Assembly: GCF_001747095.1 (NCBI RefSeq)
Contig: NZ_MDGP01000001.1
Coordinates: 603,001-667,000 of the forward strand
Direction of reading: 5' to 3'
Length of the DNA: 64,000 nucleotides
Source of the DNA: Roseivirga sp. 4D4
GTDB lineage: Bacteria > Bacteroidota > Bacteroidia > Cytophagales > Cyclobacteriaceae
Below are positions 35,000-44,499 of this stretch, one piece after another. The notes under the pieces were generated by a model. It did no database searches, was not told the origin of the DNA, and saw nothing but the letters and a program-made list of their open reading frames with translations. Every line of letters begins with the position of its first letter. The first letter of the stretch is position 1. Both the position numbers and the translations under genes were made by a program.

Positions 35000-37572
35000 G
35001 TAAAGACGAATTAAAACCTCCTAAGTGGGCCGATCGCTTTTTAAGCTGGTATTGTAACCCAAAGCTGTTAGAGCAAATCCAAGGAGATGTATATGAGCTG
35101 TTTTATTGGCGCTTAGAAGAAAAAGGGATCAAGCAGGCAAAGAGGTCGTTTGCCTGGGATGTCATACGCCTGTTTAGGTGGTCGAATATTAAGAGGAAAT
35201 CAAACAAAACTCAAAAATTAAACAACACTGCCATGTTCAAAAACTATTTCAAAATCGGTCTTAGGAATCTTTGGAAGCAGAGAATGCCCTCCTTGATTAA
35301 TGGCTTTGGCCTAGCCCTGGCTGTCGCTTGCTGCTTGGTCGCTTACCAATTTTCTATTAAAGACTTCATTGTTGACAAGTTTCATGAAAAGAAGGATCAG
35401 ATTCATCTGGTTACTCCGGTTCATCTGATTGAAGGCACTCTGAGATACTACGCACGCACTACATCAGATATCGGTGGTTTGATACCCGGAAATGTAGCTG
35501 GAATTGAGTCCATAGTAAGATATTATCCAGGTGTTGGAGATGTTTCTGTTAATGACAAGGAATTTTGGCAGTCAATATCTTTTGTTGACCCTGAGTTCTT
35601 CCGTGAATTCACCTTTCCAATAAAGTATGGAGAAGAAAAGCCACTGACAAATATTGGAGAGGTCGTCCTTAGTGAATCAGTAGCTGAGAAACTTTTTGGT
35701 AGTGAGTATCCTATTGGGAAAACAGTCACTCTGAATGTGAGGGCCGGGGTAAAGCAGGATTTTATTGTTTCAGCTGTGATATATGATCGTCAGCATGAAA
35801 CAAATATGCAAGTAGACGTATTGATCAACTATTCAAGTATGCCAGCATTAAAGGAGGTCATTGGTCGTGGCACCTTTACATTTCTTACCATTCCAAATAA
35901 GGAGTCCATTGCAACGGTAGCCAACAGTCTCAATGAGATGCTCAATTTACTCCCTGAGGATATAGCCTCCCAGTACCGCTCTATAGAGATGGTGCCATTT
36001 ACTATGATGATGGATTTAGGTGTTCAATTGGCAGGCACTTTCGCTTGGGGAATAAATTATGAAGGAATCCTGATTATCGGTGTAATTGCACTCTTCATGT
36101 TGACGCTTGCCACCTTTAACTATATCAATATTTCAACGGTAATGGCCATGGGCAGAGTTAAGGAAATTGGTGTCAGGAAAGTGGTTGGAAGCAATAGGTT
36201 TCATATTATCCTACAGTTTTTGACAGAGAACTTTATACTCTGTTTCTTGTCCATATTGTTAGGGCTAGCATTGGCTAAGGGCTTCTTTTTGCCATGGTTT
36301 AATGTTGTAGCTGATGAGGCGTTTTTCTTTGATTTTGGTAATCCAAGGATACTCCTTTTCATTTTGGGTCTATTGACTTTTATTACTCTGGCGTCCGGGG
36401 TGTACCCTGCGTATATAGCAGCAAAGATGAGGCCCACCGCTATCTTCCGAGATGCGACCAGTAAGAAAAGCAAAAGACGTCTTACCGGAGTATTACTCTC
36501 GATTCAATTAGCACTCGCGCTAATCACCCTTGTGAATGCTTTGATGTTTATTTATACGGAACAACATAATAAACGTAGGGATTGGGGCTTTGAAAGGTCT
36601 AATAGACTAGCCATGGCTAATGTACAAGGGGGTGATTTTAAAGTGCTACGAAATAAGATTGAAGGTCTATCTGGTGTTGAATCAATCTCGGGTAATCGTG
36701 GTGGGATAACTGGTTTAGGAAGGTTTTTAAATATAGAGATAAACGATCGGTCTATTCAGACAAGGGTCGCCTATGCAGAAGCTGACTATGCGCAGTTGAT
36801 GGGCTTAAGACTATTGAAAGGCCGTTTTCTTGATGAGGAGAGCGTTACCGATAAAGCTAACTCAATTGTAGTAAATGAAGCTTTTCTAAGGCGTTCGGGC
36901 CTCGACAGCCTGAATTCTAGGGTCATACTCGATAGCGCAGAATTTTCCATAGTGGGCATCGTGAAAGACTATTTTTACAATGGGTTTTCAAGTCCAATAT
37001 TGCCAACAATTATAAAGGTAGGTGAAGATGTTGATTACAATCATCTTACTATTAAAGTGTCTGACGGAAAAGTTGGTGATGTAGAGAACGCTATTAAAGA
37101 AATTTTGATGGATACCCAAACAACAGATGCTCTATTAATACCAATGGAAGATATTCTTGATGTCTACTTTGTTGATAGTACAAGAACCCAAAACCTTATG
37201 ATATTTTGTGCTTCGATTGCCATTTTTCTCGCGGCTATGGGCATTTTCGGACTGGTATCTTTGAATATTAAGCATAACATTAAGCGATTTGGTATTAAGA
37301 AGGTATTGGGAGCAGAACAAAAGCACTTGTATAAAGATGTATACAGGCCATTTGGTGTCATTAGCCTGATCGCTTTCATTATTGGTGGCAGCGCTTCAGT
37401 AATCCTGATCTCCCCAATCCTTGATATGGCTCATACTTACTATCCAGATTTTAATCTAGCGATCATCCTTACTGGTATTCTTGTATTGGTATTGGTCATG
37501 ATATCTACCGTAAATACTCAAGTAAGAAAGCTTATTAGAATAAACCCTGTGGATACGCTAAGAAATGAGTGA
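34996..37572 (+). CDS. FtsX-type ABC permease with prefix domain, copy 1
   Basis: 858 residues. Residues 1-75 are a soluble prefix (PPKWADRFLSWYCNPKLLEQ, then GDVYELFYWRLEEKG), known as a permease prefix domain in this lineage. A MacB-like layout follows: a helix at about 97-118, a periplasmic domain, three helices around 350-480, a second such unit, and the final FtsX helices. Motifs include GIRKVVG-like GVRKVVGSN and FGIKKVLGA. No ATPase gene is nearby, so the ATP-binding partner must come from elsewhere. Probably exports or transmits a signal on peptides, lipids or drugs. Overlaps copy 2 by 8 bases. Confidence 0.88.
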   Translation: MSKDELKPPKWADRFLSWYCNPKLLEQIQGDVYELFYWRLEEKGIKQAKRSFAWDVIRLFRWSNIKRKSNKTQKLNNTAMFKNYFKIGLRNLWKQRMPSLINGFGLALAVACCLVAYQFSIKDFIVDKFHEKKDQIHLVTPVHLIEGTLRYYARTTSDIGGLIPGNVAGIESIVRYYPGVGDVSVNDKEFWQSISFVDPEFFREFTFPIKYGEEKPLTNIGEVVLSESVAEKLFGSEYPIGKTVTLNVRAGVKQDFIVSAVIYDRQHETNMQVDVLINYSSMPALKEVIGRGTFTFLTIPNKESIATVANSLNEMLNLLPEDIASQYRSIEMVPFTMMMDLGVQLAGTFAWGINYEGILIIGVIALFMLTLATFNYINISTVMAMGRVKEIGVRKVVGSNRFHIILQFLTENFILCFLSILLGLALAKGFFLPWFNVVADEAFFFDFGNPRILLFILGLLTFITLASGVYPAYIAAKMRPTAIFRDATSKKSKRRLTGVLLSIQLALALITLVNALMFIYTEQHNKRRDWGFERSNRLAMANVQGGDFKVLRNKIEGLSGVESISGNRGGITGLGRFLNIEINDRSIQTRVAYAEADYAQLMGLRLLKGRFLDEESVTDKANSIVVNEAFLRRSGLDSLNSRVILDSAEFSIVGIVKDYFYNGFSSPILPTIIKVGEDVDYNHLTIKVSDGKVGDVENAIKEILMDTQTTDALLIPMEDILDVYFVDSTRTQNLMIFCASIAIFLAAMGIFGLVSLNIKHNIKRFGIKKVLGAEQKHLYKDVYRPFGVISLIAFIIGGSASVILISPILDMAHTYYPDFNLAIILTGILVLVLVMISTVNTQVRKLIRINPVDTLRNE
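35128..35216 (+). repeat. 89-base segment identical to 37697-37785
   Basis: Within the prefix-domain coding region, 89 consecutive bases are identical to 37697-37785 in the second permease gene, in the same reading frame. The flanking prefix regions are also nearly identical, while the later parts of the genes diverge. Confidence 0.9.
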
Positions 37573-40147
37573 TCGAATAGAAAAACCTCCTCGGTGGGCC
37601 GATCGCTTTTTAGGCTGGTACTGTAACCCAAAGCTATTAGAGCAGATCCAAGGAGATGTACATGAGCTGTTTTATTGGCGCTTAGAAGAAAAAGGAATCA
37701 AGCAGGCAAAGAGGTCGTTTGCCTGGGATGTCATACGCCTGTTTAGGTGGTCGAATATTAAGAGGAAATCAAACAAAACTCAAAATTCAAACAACATAGG
37801 TATGTTCAAAAACTATTTCAAAATCGGTCTTAGGAATCTTTGGAAACAGAGGATGCCTTCAACTATCAATATGATTGGGCTCTCATTAGCTGTAGGCTGC
37901 TGTCTGGTCGCATTTAAGTACATCGAATTTCAATTGGTTAGAGATTCTTTTCATGAAAACGGTGATCGCATTTACCTCGGTACACATCAAGCCTTTGAGG
38001 AAAATGATGTGCATGAATACGGATACTTCTCATGGGCTATCGGTGATCTCATTAGAGAGAATTATGCTGGTGTCAAAAACGTGGTACAATACAACACTAG
38101 GGGTGTGGAAGTCAACCTAACTAATAGGAGTTTTGGAGAGTATGCCGCATTCACTACCAAAGAATACTTTGATGTTTTCTCATTTGATGTTTTATATGGT
38201 GAAAAAGAGGTTTTGGCAGGTAAAGATAAGATTGGCTTGGCCGAACAAACCGCAAAAAGATATTTTAACGATGAGTACCCAATAGGGAAGACCGTGGCGA
38301 TAACTATTGGTAGTGAAAGTTATGAATTTGAAGTAGGAGTGGTCTTTGAAGAAGCTCCTAATAACTCAAGTCTAAGGCCTGAAGTCATTATTCACCCAGA
38401 TTTCTATACAGTAGATGCTGACCCGAAAGAAACAACTGCGAATTTTTTCTTAGAGCTGGAAGAAGGTGTCGCAGTTCAAGAAGTTCTAGGTCAATTACAG
38501 TCTTTGGTCGAAGTTCAGAACGGTTTTAACCTGGATAGAAAGTATGAGGCAATAGGTTTAGAGCCTTTAACAACAATGGCAAAAAATGCCGATCGTATCC
38601 GATATGGTATTGGTTCGGTGCCCCCAATGGCACCGATGATCTTACTGGCATGTATTGCCTCCTTTATGTTGATTTTGGCCACTTTCAATTACATCAATAT
38701 CGCCACTGCTATGGCTACTAGAAGGATCAAAGAGATCGGTATTCGAAAAGTTATTGGTAGTAAAAGAGGGCAACTGGTAGTTCAATTTTTAACTGAAAAC
38801 TTCATCCTTTGTGCCTTGGCAATATCGGTTGGTTGTCTCTTAGCGGCTGGCTTTTTTATTCCAAAGTTCAATGTTATCTCAGGGAGTACACTAGAGCTGG
38901 ATATTCTTAACCATGCTAATCTTCAAATCTTCCTTCTTGGCCTCTTGTTCTTTTTGACTTTTGCCTCGGGTGCCTACCCTGCGTTCTTCGTTTCAAGATT
39001 CAAGCCCGTTAGAATTTTCAGGGGTGCTGAAAAAGTGGGTGGAAAGAGGAGGTTTACCATGGCGCTATTGACCTTTCAATTTGTGCTGGCCATGATTACC
39101 ATTGTTGCCGGAGTTTCTTCAGTCCAGAATAATAACCTCTACGAGAGCAAGGCTTGGGGTTATAACCAAAATGACAAGCTGGTTGTCAACTTGTCAAAAG
39201 AGAATTTTCAGGCCTTTAGATCTGAGGCAATGAAAAACCCTAATGTCTTGGATGTAGCAGCCAGTTTTAATAGTCTGAATAATCACTGGGACTTTCGGAA
39301 AATGAAAGTTGGCGAGCTTGAATATGAAGGGCAGTATTTAAGAAGTGACGCATACTATCCCGAGTTTATGGAAATACCACTGGTCGAAGGCCGCTACTTC
39401 GATAAGAAGCTACCGAGCGACTTGACTTCTGCAGTACTTGTGAATGAAGCCTTCGTTAAGGCTTTTCAGTTGGAAGATTTTGTCGGCACAACGGTGACAA
39501 TTGATAGTGCCAATTTTCAAGTAGTGGGAGTCCTGAAGGATTATTTCTACAGTTCTTTCCAAGATGGCATCGAGCCGGCAGTTTTCAAAGCTGAGGCCGA
39601 CTCTCTTTTAACCACTCTGACCTTTCAGGCTAGAAGTGGCACAATGATAGCATTGAGAGATGAGCTTGAGGAAACCTGGTCGAAGGTGGATAGTGAGACT
39701 GCATTTTCTGCTCATTTTCAGTCTGATGTGCGCGAAAGAGAGTTTGAAGATATGAGAGGACTGAGAAATGTATTGGTCTTTACCGCTTCCCTGGCGGTAT
39801 TGCTTTCAGCCATGGGACTATTTGGTTTAGTATCACTTAGTATTTCTGCCAGGTTTAAGGATTTCGGGATTAAGAAAGTATTAGGCGCTTCTGCCTTGAG
39901 TTTATTGAGAGATGTTTACAAACGGTTCTCGTTCATCGTATTGTTTGCGGTCGTTGCCGGGAGTTTGCTGGCAGTCAAAGTCGTCAGTTTATTGCTTGTA
40001 AGTGTTTACGGTGAACACTTACCGGTGGATATTATTCCATTAGGACTGGCCAGCTTATTATTGCTCATTGTGGCTGCTTTGACAATAAACATTCAAATGC
40101 GAAGAGTCAGGCTGATGAACCCGGCAGAAACCTTAAGAACAGAATAG
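37565..40147 (+). CDS. FtsX-type ABC permease with prefix domain, copy 2
   Basis: 860 residues with the same plan as copy 1: a prefix of about 75 residues (PPRWADRFLGWYCNPKLLEQ), helix at about 97-115, periplasmic domain, three helices, second unit. Conserved motifs are GIRKVIGSK and FGIKKVLGA. The first 100 residues are almost identical to copy 1; the rest is clearly diverged. The two may form a heterodimer or serve different substrates. A perfect hairpin follows the stop at 40154. Confidence 0.88.
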   Translation: MSDRIEKPPRWADRFLGWYCNPKLLEQIQGDVHELFYWRLEEKGIKQAKRSFAWDVIRLFRWSNIKRKSNKTQNSNNIGMFKNYFKIGLRNLWKQRMPSTINMIGLSLAVGCCLVAFKYIEFQLVRDSFHENGDRIYLGTHQAFEENDVHEYGYFSWAIGDLIRENYAGVKNVVQYNTRGVEVNLTNRSFGEYAAFTTKEYFDVFSFDVLYGEKEVLAGKDKIGLAEQTAKRYFNDEYPIGKTVAITIGSESYEFEVGVVFEEAPNNSSLRPEVIIHPDFYTVDADPKETTANFFLELEEGVAVQEVLGQLQSLVEVQNGFNLDRKYEAIGLEPLTTMAKNADRIRYGIGSVPPMAPMILLACIASFMLILATFNYINIATAMATRRIKEIGIRKVIGSKRGQLVVQFLTENFILCALAISVGCLLAAGFFIPKFNVISGSTLELDILNHANLQIFLLGLLFFLTFASGAYPAFFVSRFKPVRIFRGAEKVGGKRRFTMALLTFQFVLAMITIVAGVSSVQNNNLYESKAWGYNQNDKLVVNLSKENFQAFRSEAMKNPNVLDVAASFNSLNNHWDFRKMKVGELEYEGQYLRSDAYYPEFMEIPLVEGRYFDKKLPSDLTSAVLVNEAFVKAFQLEDFVGTTVTIDSANFQVVGVLKDYFYSSFQDGIEPAVFKAEADSLLTTLTFQARSGTMIALRDELEETWSKVDSETAFSAHFQSDVREREFEDMRGLRNVLVFTASLAVLLSAMGLFGLVSLSISARFKDFGIKKVLGASALSLLRDVYKRFSFIVLFAVVAGSLLAVKVVSLLLVSVYGEHLPVDIIPLGLASLLLLIVAALTINIQMRRVRLMNPAETLRTE
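37697..37785 (+). repeat. 89-base segment identical to 35128-35216
   Basis: Second copy of the identical tract in the tandem permease genes. Identity includes synonymous positions, pointing to recent gene conversion or duplication of the 5' end. Confidence 0.9.
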
Positions 40148-40153
40148 GAAATT

Positions 40154-40178
40154 AGAGGTGTGGCTCAGCCACACCTCT
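40154..40178. terminator. Strong hairpin between convergent genes
   Basis: Perfect 12-base arms AGAGGTGTGGCT / AGCCACACCTCT around one base. It lies between the permease stop (40147) and the convergent hydrolase-like stop (40183). There is no T-run, so it may be a transcript-end stabiliser rather than an intrinsic terminator. Confidence 0.6.
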
Positions 40179-40182
40179 CACA

Positions 40183-41871
40183 CTAGGATTTAGTGAATGA
40201 GATACTTCCTAGCGAGTAGTCAGATAGAATAAAGCCAATGATTTTGCCATTGGAGTCCCTTTGAAAAGATATATAACCATCGTGTTCGGAGGTAAAGTTA
40301 TCGGCCATGATTCCCACATAATCAACGAGCTTTCTTTCTCCGACATAGGTGGAAAGTGTTGTGCCTTCATGCTTTAGGGTATAGGTTACACCCAATTCCT
40401 CAGAAAAGAACTCTCCGTTAAATTGGGGAAGTTGATTGCTCGTGTAATTCGCAGGAGCAAAGGATTCGTAAACTGCTGGTTCACCTCCATCAATCGATAC
40501 TGACATCCTCATGTTACCCACTAGCTCATCAAATACAATGCTAACATGAGAAGAGGAACCTGGTATGGTAAACTCGTTTTTTGAGACAGGTACTAATGTG
40601 CGAATCGCTTCGGGATTAATTTCTAGTCTGAGCGTATCACCTTTGACATAAACCTTTCGCGTATAAGCGAACTTTGAGTCGAAGTAATCACCACTGAATT
40701 TGTCAAGTTGTTTTTTTCTCAGCTTGATGGTCTTTCTTGTCTGAGCAGTGGTGTTTGAAGTAGATGATGTTGACTTAGGAGGTAGAATTGCATCAGCGAG
40801 ATCGTATGCTTTGCCTGGAGCAGCTAAATTCATATTACTACTCATGGCAATCAACGAGAGTTCTTCCTCAGGAAAGTTTAGATACATGGCACTGTAGCCA
40901 AAGGCATACCCATTATGCGCCATTAATTCATATCCGTTAAAAGTACCTCCTTCTAAACCGAACCTGTAGGTAAGCTGTTGACCGTTGTTGAGAGAGGAAA
41001 CTGTGGAGAGTTTATCAAAAAGGCTTTGATTTCCTAGTCTCCTCGTTTTTAGAAACCTATTCCACTTGATAAAGTCATTGATGGTAGTCATAATATGAAG
41101 ACTGCCATTAGCCGTAAACTTTTCCGATAGCACTTTTTGATAGTTGGGTGCATCGCCCTCGTAAGAGATTGCTCTATTGGAAATAACTTCCTGTGGGTTT
41201 TGATAGACCATTGTATTGATCATATCAGCAGGACCAAATAGGTTTTCCGTCATGTATTCCGCATAGCTTTTCTCAGTGATTCGCTCTATGATTAAGGCCA
41301 GGGCTGTATAATTTGAGAATGAAAACCTCAAGCTCGACCCTGGAATCATACAAAGAGACTTTTGCTTGCTCATGAGTTCTAGTGCGTCTTCGTTGTCAAA
41401 TTCAATATCTAGCGGTCGACCACCGGCCATAATTAACACGATATAATCACGGAGTCCACTGGTGTGCGTAAGCAAGTGTCTTATCGTAATGGTACCTTCA
41501 GCGTAGTCAGGAAGTTCGGGAAGATATTTCCTGATGTTATCATCCAACGATATTCTTCCTTCATTTTCAAGTAGCATTATGGCACTTGCTGTAGCGTGCA
41601 TAGACAGAGAACCAATTTCAAAAACGGTTTCCTCTGTAGTGGTTGTATTGTAGTCAAGATTAGAATAGCCATAACCTTTCGTGTAAACTGGTTCCTCTTT
41701 GTACATAATTCCCACTGCACAGCCCGGGGCGTTGAGACATTCTTTGAAAACACTGTCCGCTTTGGATTTGACTGTTGTCAAGTCATAACTTGATTGGGCA
41801 TGTGCTGAAGTGCTTATTAGTAAGCCAATGAACACGATGAATTGTAAATACGATTTTCTGCTTTTCGTCAT
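40183..41871 (-). CDS. Serine-hydrolase (beta-lactamase class C) fold protein, catalytic motifs lost, copy A
   Basis: 562 residues from the ATG at 41871, which overlaps the stop of copy B (ATGA). A signal peptide ends near AHAQ (residue 26). The beta-lactamase/DD-peptidase fold is recognisable from ETVFEIGSLS, IRHLLTHTSGLRDY and the C-terminal half. The usual SxxK reads S88-L-S-M91, so the catalytic Lys is Met. The YxN motif reads F185-S-N187, so the Tyr is Phe. Only HNG remains of the third motif. Predicted inactive as a hydrolase, perhaps a peptidoglycan- or peptide-binding protein. A beta-sandwich tail occupies about 390-560. Confidence 0.83.
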   Translation of the reverse strand: MTKSRKSYLQFIVFIGLLISTSAHAQSSYDLTTVKSKADSVFKECLNAPGCAVGIMYKEEPVYTKGYGYSNLDYNTTTTEETVFEIGSLSMHATASAIMLLENEGRISLDDNIRKYLPELPDYAEGTITIRHLLTHTSGLRDYIVLIMAGGRPLDIEFDNEDALELMSKQKSLCMIPGSSLRFSFSNYTALALIIERITEKSYAEYMTENLFGPADMINTMVYQNPQEVISNRAISYEGDAPNYQKVLSEKFTANGSLHIMTTINDFIKWNRFLKTRRLGNQSLFDKLSTVSSLNNGQQLTYRFGLEGGTFNGYELMAHNGYAFGYSAMYLNFPEEELSLIAMSSNMNLAAPGKAYDLADAILPPKSTSSTSNTTAQTRKTIKLRKKQLDKFSGDYFDSKFAYTRKVYVKGDTLRLEINPEAIRTLVPVSKNEFTIPGSSSHVSIVFDELVGNMRMSVSIDGGEPAVYESFAPANYTSNQLPQFNGEFFSEELGVTYTLKHEGTTLSTYVGERKLVDYVGIMADNFTSEHDGYISFQRDSNGKIIGFILSDYSLGSISFTKS

Positions 41872-43463
41872 TTTAATTTGAGTTTTTCGAACCATAAATC
41901 TTTTATCTCAGGGGTGTTTAGGTAAAAGCCGGTGATTTGGCTTTGAGTATCTCTCGAAAACTTCACAGTACTGAAGTACCAAGCATCTTCACTGGCGAAT
42001 TTGTCCTCGGTGAGTGGGTCAAGAATAATGTCTTCTGTTCTGAGGTTGGTAGCGACCAAATAACCATCTCGTATGATAAATTCATAAACCGATCCGACTA
42101 TCTCTGAATAGTATTTACCTGTAAATGACTCAAGTGTGTTAACGCCATATTGTTGTGGAGTGAACTGAGTATAATTATTCGCGGGAACGTCATTGGAATA
42201 GATCGTCATTTTCATTTCCCCATTCTCATGGAAGAATCGGATCGATCGGTTAGATCCGCTGTTAATCATACGGAATTTTCCGTTTTCTAACACCAACGGA
42301 CTGGACCAACCCCTTGGAGTTTGATAGTAAAGGGTGTCATTTCTGAGGTTAATATGTTTGGCATGCATTCCAACTGAGTCCCAATAATGTCCAGTGATTT
42401 GCTTCGGACTTGTGAGGCTTTGTAGCTCATCTGGTGGGCTTTGAGCTTCTGGGGTCTCAGGTAAGAGGAGAGAGGCTATTTCTAGTCCACGATCGTGCGT
42501 ATTGTAGTAGTAGTCATTGCTCAGAAGCACAACGGTGAGCGCTTCATTCGGAAATGTCCCGACAAAACCTCTATAGCCGAAGTAATAAGCATCCTGATAG
42601 TAGAAATTACGACCACCACTTTCTTGTTTGGAAGTCGGTAATGCCTCTGTAAGCGTCTCATTATTAATGAAATGCAGCCATTTTTGAAAGTCATCTAAAG
42701 TCATATACAGACCTACTGTGCCGGAGTCATTACCATATTTGGCATAACTGGTTTGGGGGCCATTTCCATAGTCAAAGTAATAGTGAGCTTTGTTCTGAGT
42801 GGGCTGCGCGTAGTTTTCAGATATAAATGCACTTCCCATATTTAAGGGCTCGAAAAACTCCTGTTTTAAGATCGAATTCAAGCTTTTGCCCGATACGCGT
42901 CTTAAGGTTTCTGCAAGTAGGAAGTAGTTGGTATTGGAGAAGTTATACCGCTGACCAGAAGGACTGTTAAGTGATTCAATTTTGCTCAACATTTCAAAAG
43001 CCTGATGTTTTTTGAAAACATCGTCATAGTCCCACCCACCGAGTGATTTTAGGGCCCAATAGTCGTATAAGCCACTGGTGTGATTTAAGAGATGGTGAAT
43101 AGTGACGTTCTTGGCTACTTCTGGTAACTCAGGAATATATTCTTTAACCAAGTCACTTGAAGAAAGGAGTTTTTTTTCTTCAAAGCGTTTTATGGCAAGC
43201 GCTATGAAGTCTTGGGTCAGAAAGTTAAGGTGAAAACGTGTGTCTTTATTGATCTCTATACCTTCGCTTAAGTTGGCAAGCCCGAAATATTTCTTGAATA
43301 TTGGTTCTCCAGATTTCAATAGCAGAAGTGCACCACCGGGTAGCGTGTCCTTCTCTTGAACCTCCAAGATATCCAATATCTCATCTTGGATCTTCTGATC
43401 CAATGTTTGCCCGCTCAGCCCCAAAGGGATAAGGCAAGCTATTATCAGCAATACGTTTCTCAT
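41868..43463 (-). CDS. Serine-hydrolase fold protein, catalytic motifs lost, copy B
   Basis: 531 residues with a signal peptide (MRNVLLIIACLIPLGLSGQ). Fold-typical segments are GGALLLLKSGEPIFKKYFG, IHHLLNHTSGLYDYW and SPSGQRYNFSN. The SxxK box reads F81-L-T-Q84, lacking both Ser and Lys, and YxN reads F175-S-N177. The HxG box is not found. The C-terminal 190 residues match the extra sandwich of copy A. The two genes are a tandem duplication in one operon, and both appear catalytically dead. A 22-base palindrome lies 68 bases upstream. Confidence 0.83.
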   Translation of the reverse strand: MRNVLLIIACLIPLGLSGQTLDQKIQDEILDILEVQEKDTLPGGALLLLKSGEPIFKKYFGLANLSEGIEINKDTRFHLNFLTQDFIALAIKRFEEKKLLSSSDLVKEYIPELPEVAKNVTIHHLLNHTSGLYDYWALKSLGGWDYDDVFKKHQAFEMLSKIESLNSPSGQRYNFSNTNYFLLAETLRRVSGKSLNSILKQEFFEPLNMGSAFISENYAQPTQNKAHYYFDYGNGPQTSYAKYGNDSGTVGLYMTLDDFQKWLHFINNETLTEALPTSKQESGGRNFYYQDAYYFGYRGFVGTFPNEALTVVLLSNDYYYNTHDRGLEIASLLLPETPEAQSPPDELQSLTSPKQITGHYWDSVGMHAKHINLRNDTLYYQTPRGWSSPLVLENGKFRMINSGSNRSIRFFHENGEMKMTIYSNDVPANNYTQFTPQQYGVNTLESFTGKYYSEIVGSVYEFIIRDGYLVATNLRTEDIILDPLTEDKFASEDAWYFSTVKFSRDTQSQITGFYLNTPEIKDLWFEKLKLK

Positions 43464-43530
43464 TCAACTATTTGTTGCTGGAAATGTAGCGACTGACTTG
43501 ATATCAAGGTTTCGAGGCGATAAAAGGGAA

Positions 43531-43552
43531 TTACAGATTTATAAATCTGTAA
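43531..43552. promoter_or_regulatory. Perfect 22-base palindrome, candidate operator
   Basis: TTACAGATTTA followed directly by its reverse complement TAAATCTGTAA. It lies in the 145-base gap between the start of copy B (43463) and the alkA stop (43609). Both neighbours are on the minus strand, so it is upstream of the pseudo-hydrolase operon. Size and symmetry suit a dimeric repressor; cognate unknown. Confidence 0.75.
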
Positions 43553-43608
43553 GAATTTGGCATTTTCAATCGACTAATGGCCTGTTTTGATCTACTAATG
43601 ACATTTGT

Positions 43609-44499
43609 TTAATCTGCCAAACTTCGCCACAGATAGAAGACTGTATAAGCCTCCCAGTTCTTGACTGTCTGAAAGAACTTCTTAATGGCAACCTCATCTT
43701 TTCTGTCGGCAATGATTTGGTGGTTAAATAAGGACTGAGTCAAGCCTGTGTCACCAAAGGGAATTGCTTCCGGTTGGTGGAGAGTTTTCATCAGGGCATA
43801 GTTGGCAGACCAGATGCCTATACCCTTAATGTCAATAAGTTTCTTTTGCCTAGACTCAAAATCAGGGATTTCACTAATGGATTTTTTGCTGAGTCCGTTT
43901 TGAGTAAAAGCCAAGGCTACATTTCTGAGGTATTGAATCTTTCCTCTTGAAAACTGATTTGCACGTAAGAGTTCTTCATCTAAGTGTACCAGGGCTTCAG
44001 GCGTTGGGAAGTGGAATAGTTTATGACCGTTCCATTCGATTGATTTTCCATAAAGCTCAACCAACTTCCTCTTCAGTTTAAAAGCGAAGGTGAGGTTGAT
44101 TTGCTGACCGATTATACTCCAACACATGGCTTCAAAAAGGTCTGGAATGCCAATCAGCCTAAGCCCATGATACTTATCTACTAGTAGTTTGAGGCTCGCT
44201 TTTGAGCCTAGAAGATCGTAGAAGGGTTGAATGTCTCGTTTTAGATCGAACCACTCTGTGACGTATTCTTTGATGAATTCTAACTGATTGTCATTTAGGT
44301 TTTTGGGTGTTTCAATAATGAGCTCATTATTATTGTGCATTACCGAAAAAGGTAAAAGTACTTCCTCATAGGTAATGGCCCGATGTACTTTTTGCTTATC
44401 CAATCGATATAGGCATTCGTCATAGCCTCTATCTAAGAAGAAATAGCATTGATCAAAATCAAAGAGGGCAGGGGTTTGGAGTGTGGTTGTCCTAGTCAC
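43609..44499 (-). CDS. DNA-3-methyladenine glycosylase (AlkA-like, HhH-GPD)
   Basis: 296 residues from a GTG at 44499, preceded by AGGAG; the longer frame to 44562 overlaps the GNAT gene by 70 bases. The domain structure is an N-terminal beta domain, then the helical HhH-GPD core (CWSIIGQQINLTFAFKLKRK). The hairpin IKGIGIWSANYALM and the catalytic Asp in PFGDTGLTQSL are intact. It should excise alkylated purines. Coupled to the upstream GNAT gene by an 8-base overlap. Confidence 0.88.
   Translation of the reverse strand: MTRTTTLQTPALFDFDQCYFFLDRGYDECLYRLDKQKVHRAITYEEVLLPFSVMHNNNELIIETPKNLNDNQLEFIKEYVTEWFDLKRDIQPFYDLLGSKASLKLLVDKYHGLRLIGIPDLFEAMCWSIIGQQINLTFAFKLKRKLVELYGKSIEWNGHKLFHFPTPEALVHLDEELLRANQFSRGKIQYLRNVALAFTQNGLSKKSISEIPDFESRQKKLIDIKGIGIWSANYALMKTLHQPEAIPFGDTGLTQSLFNHQIIADRKDEVAIKKFFQTVKNWEAYTVFYLWRSLAD

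Noticed and set aside
34996..40147. Mobile element based on the repeated DNA
   Set aside because: The repeats are in-frame coding parts of paralogous permeases; no transposase or terminal inverted repeats.
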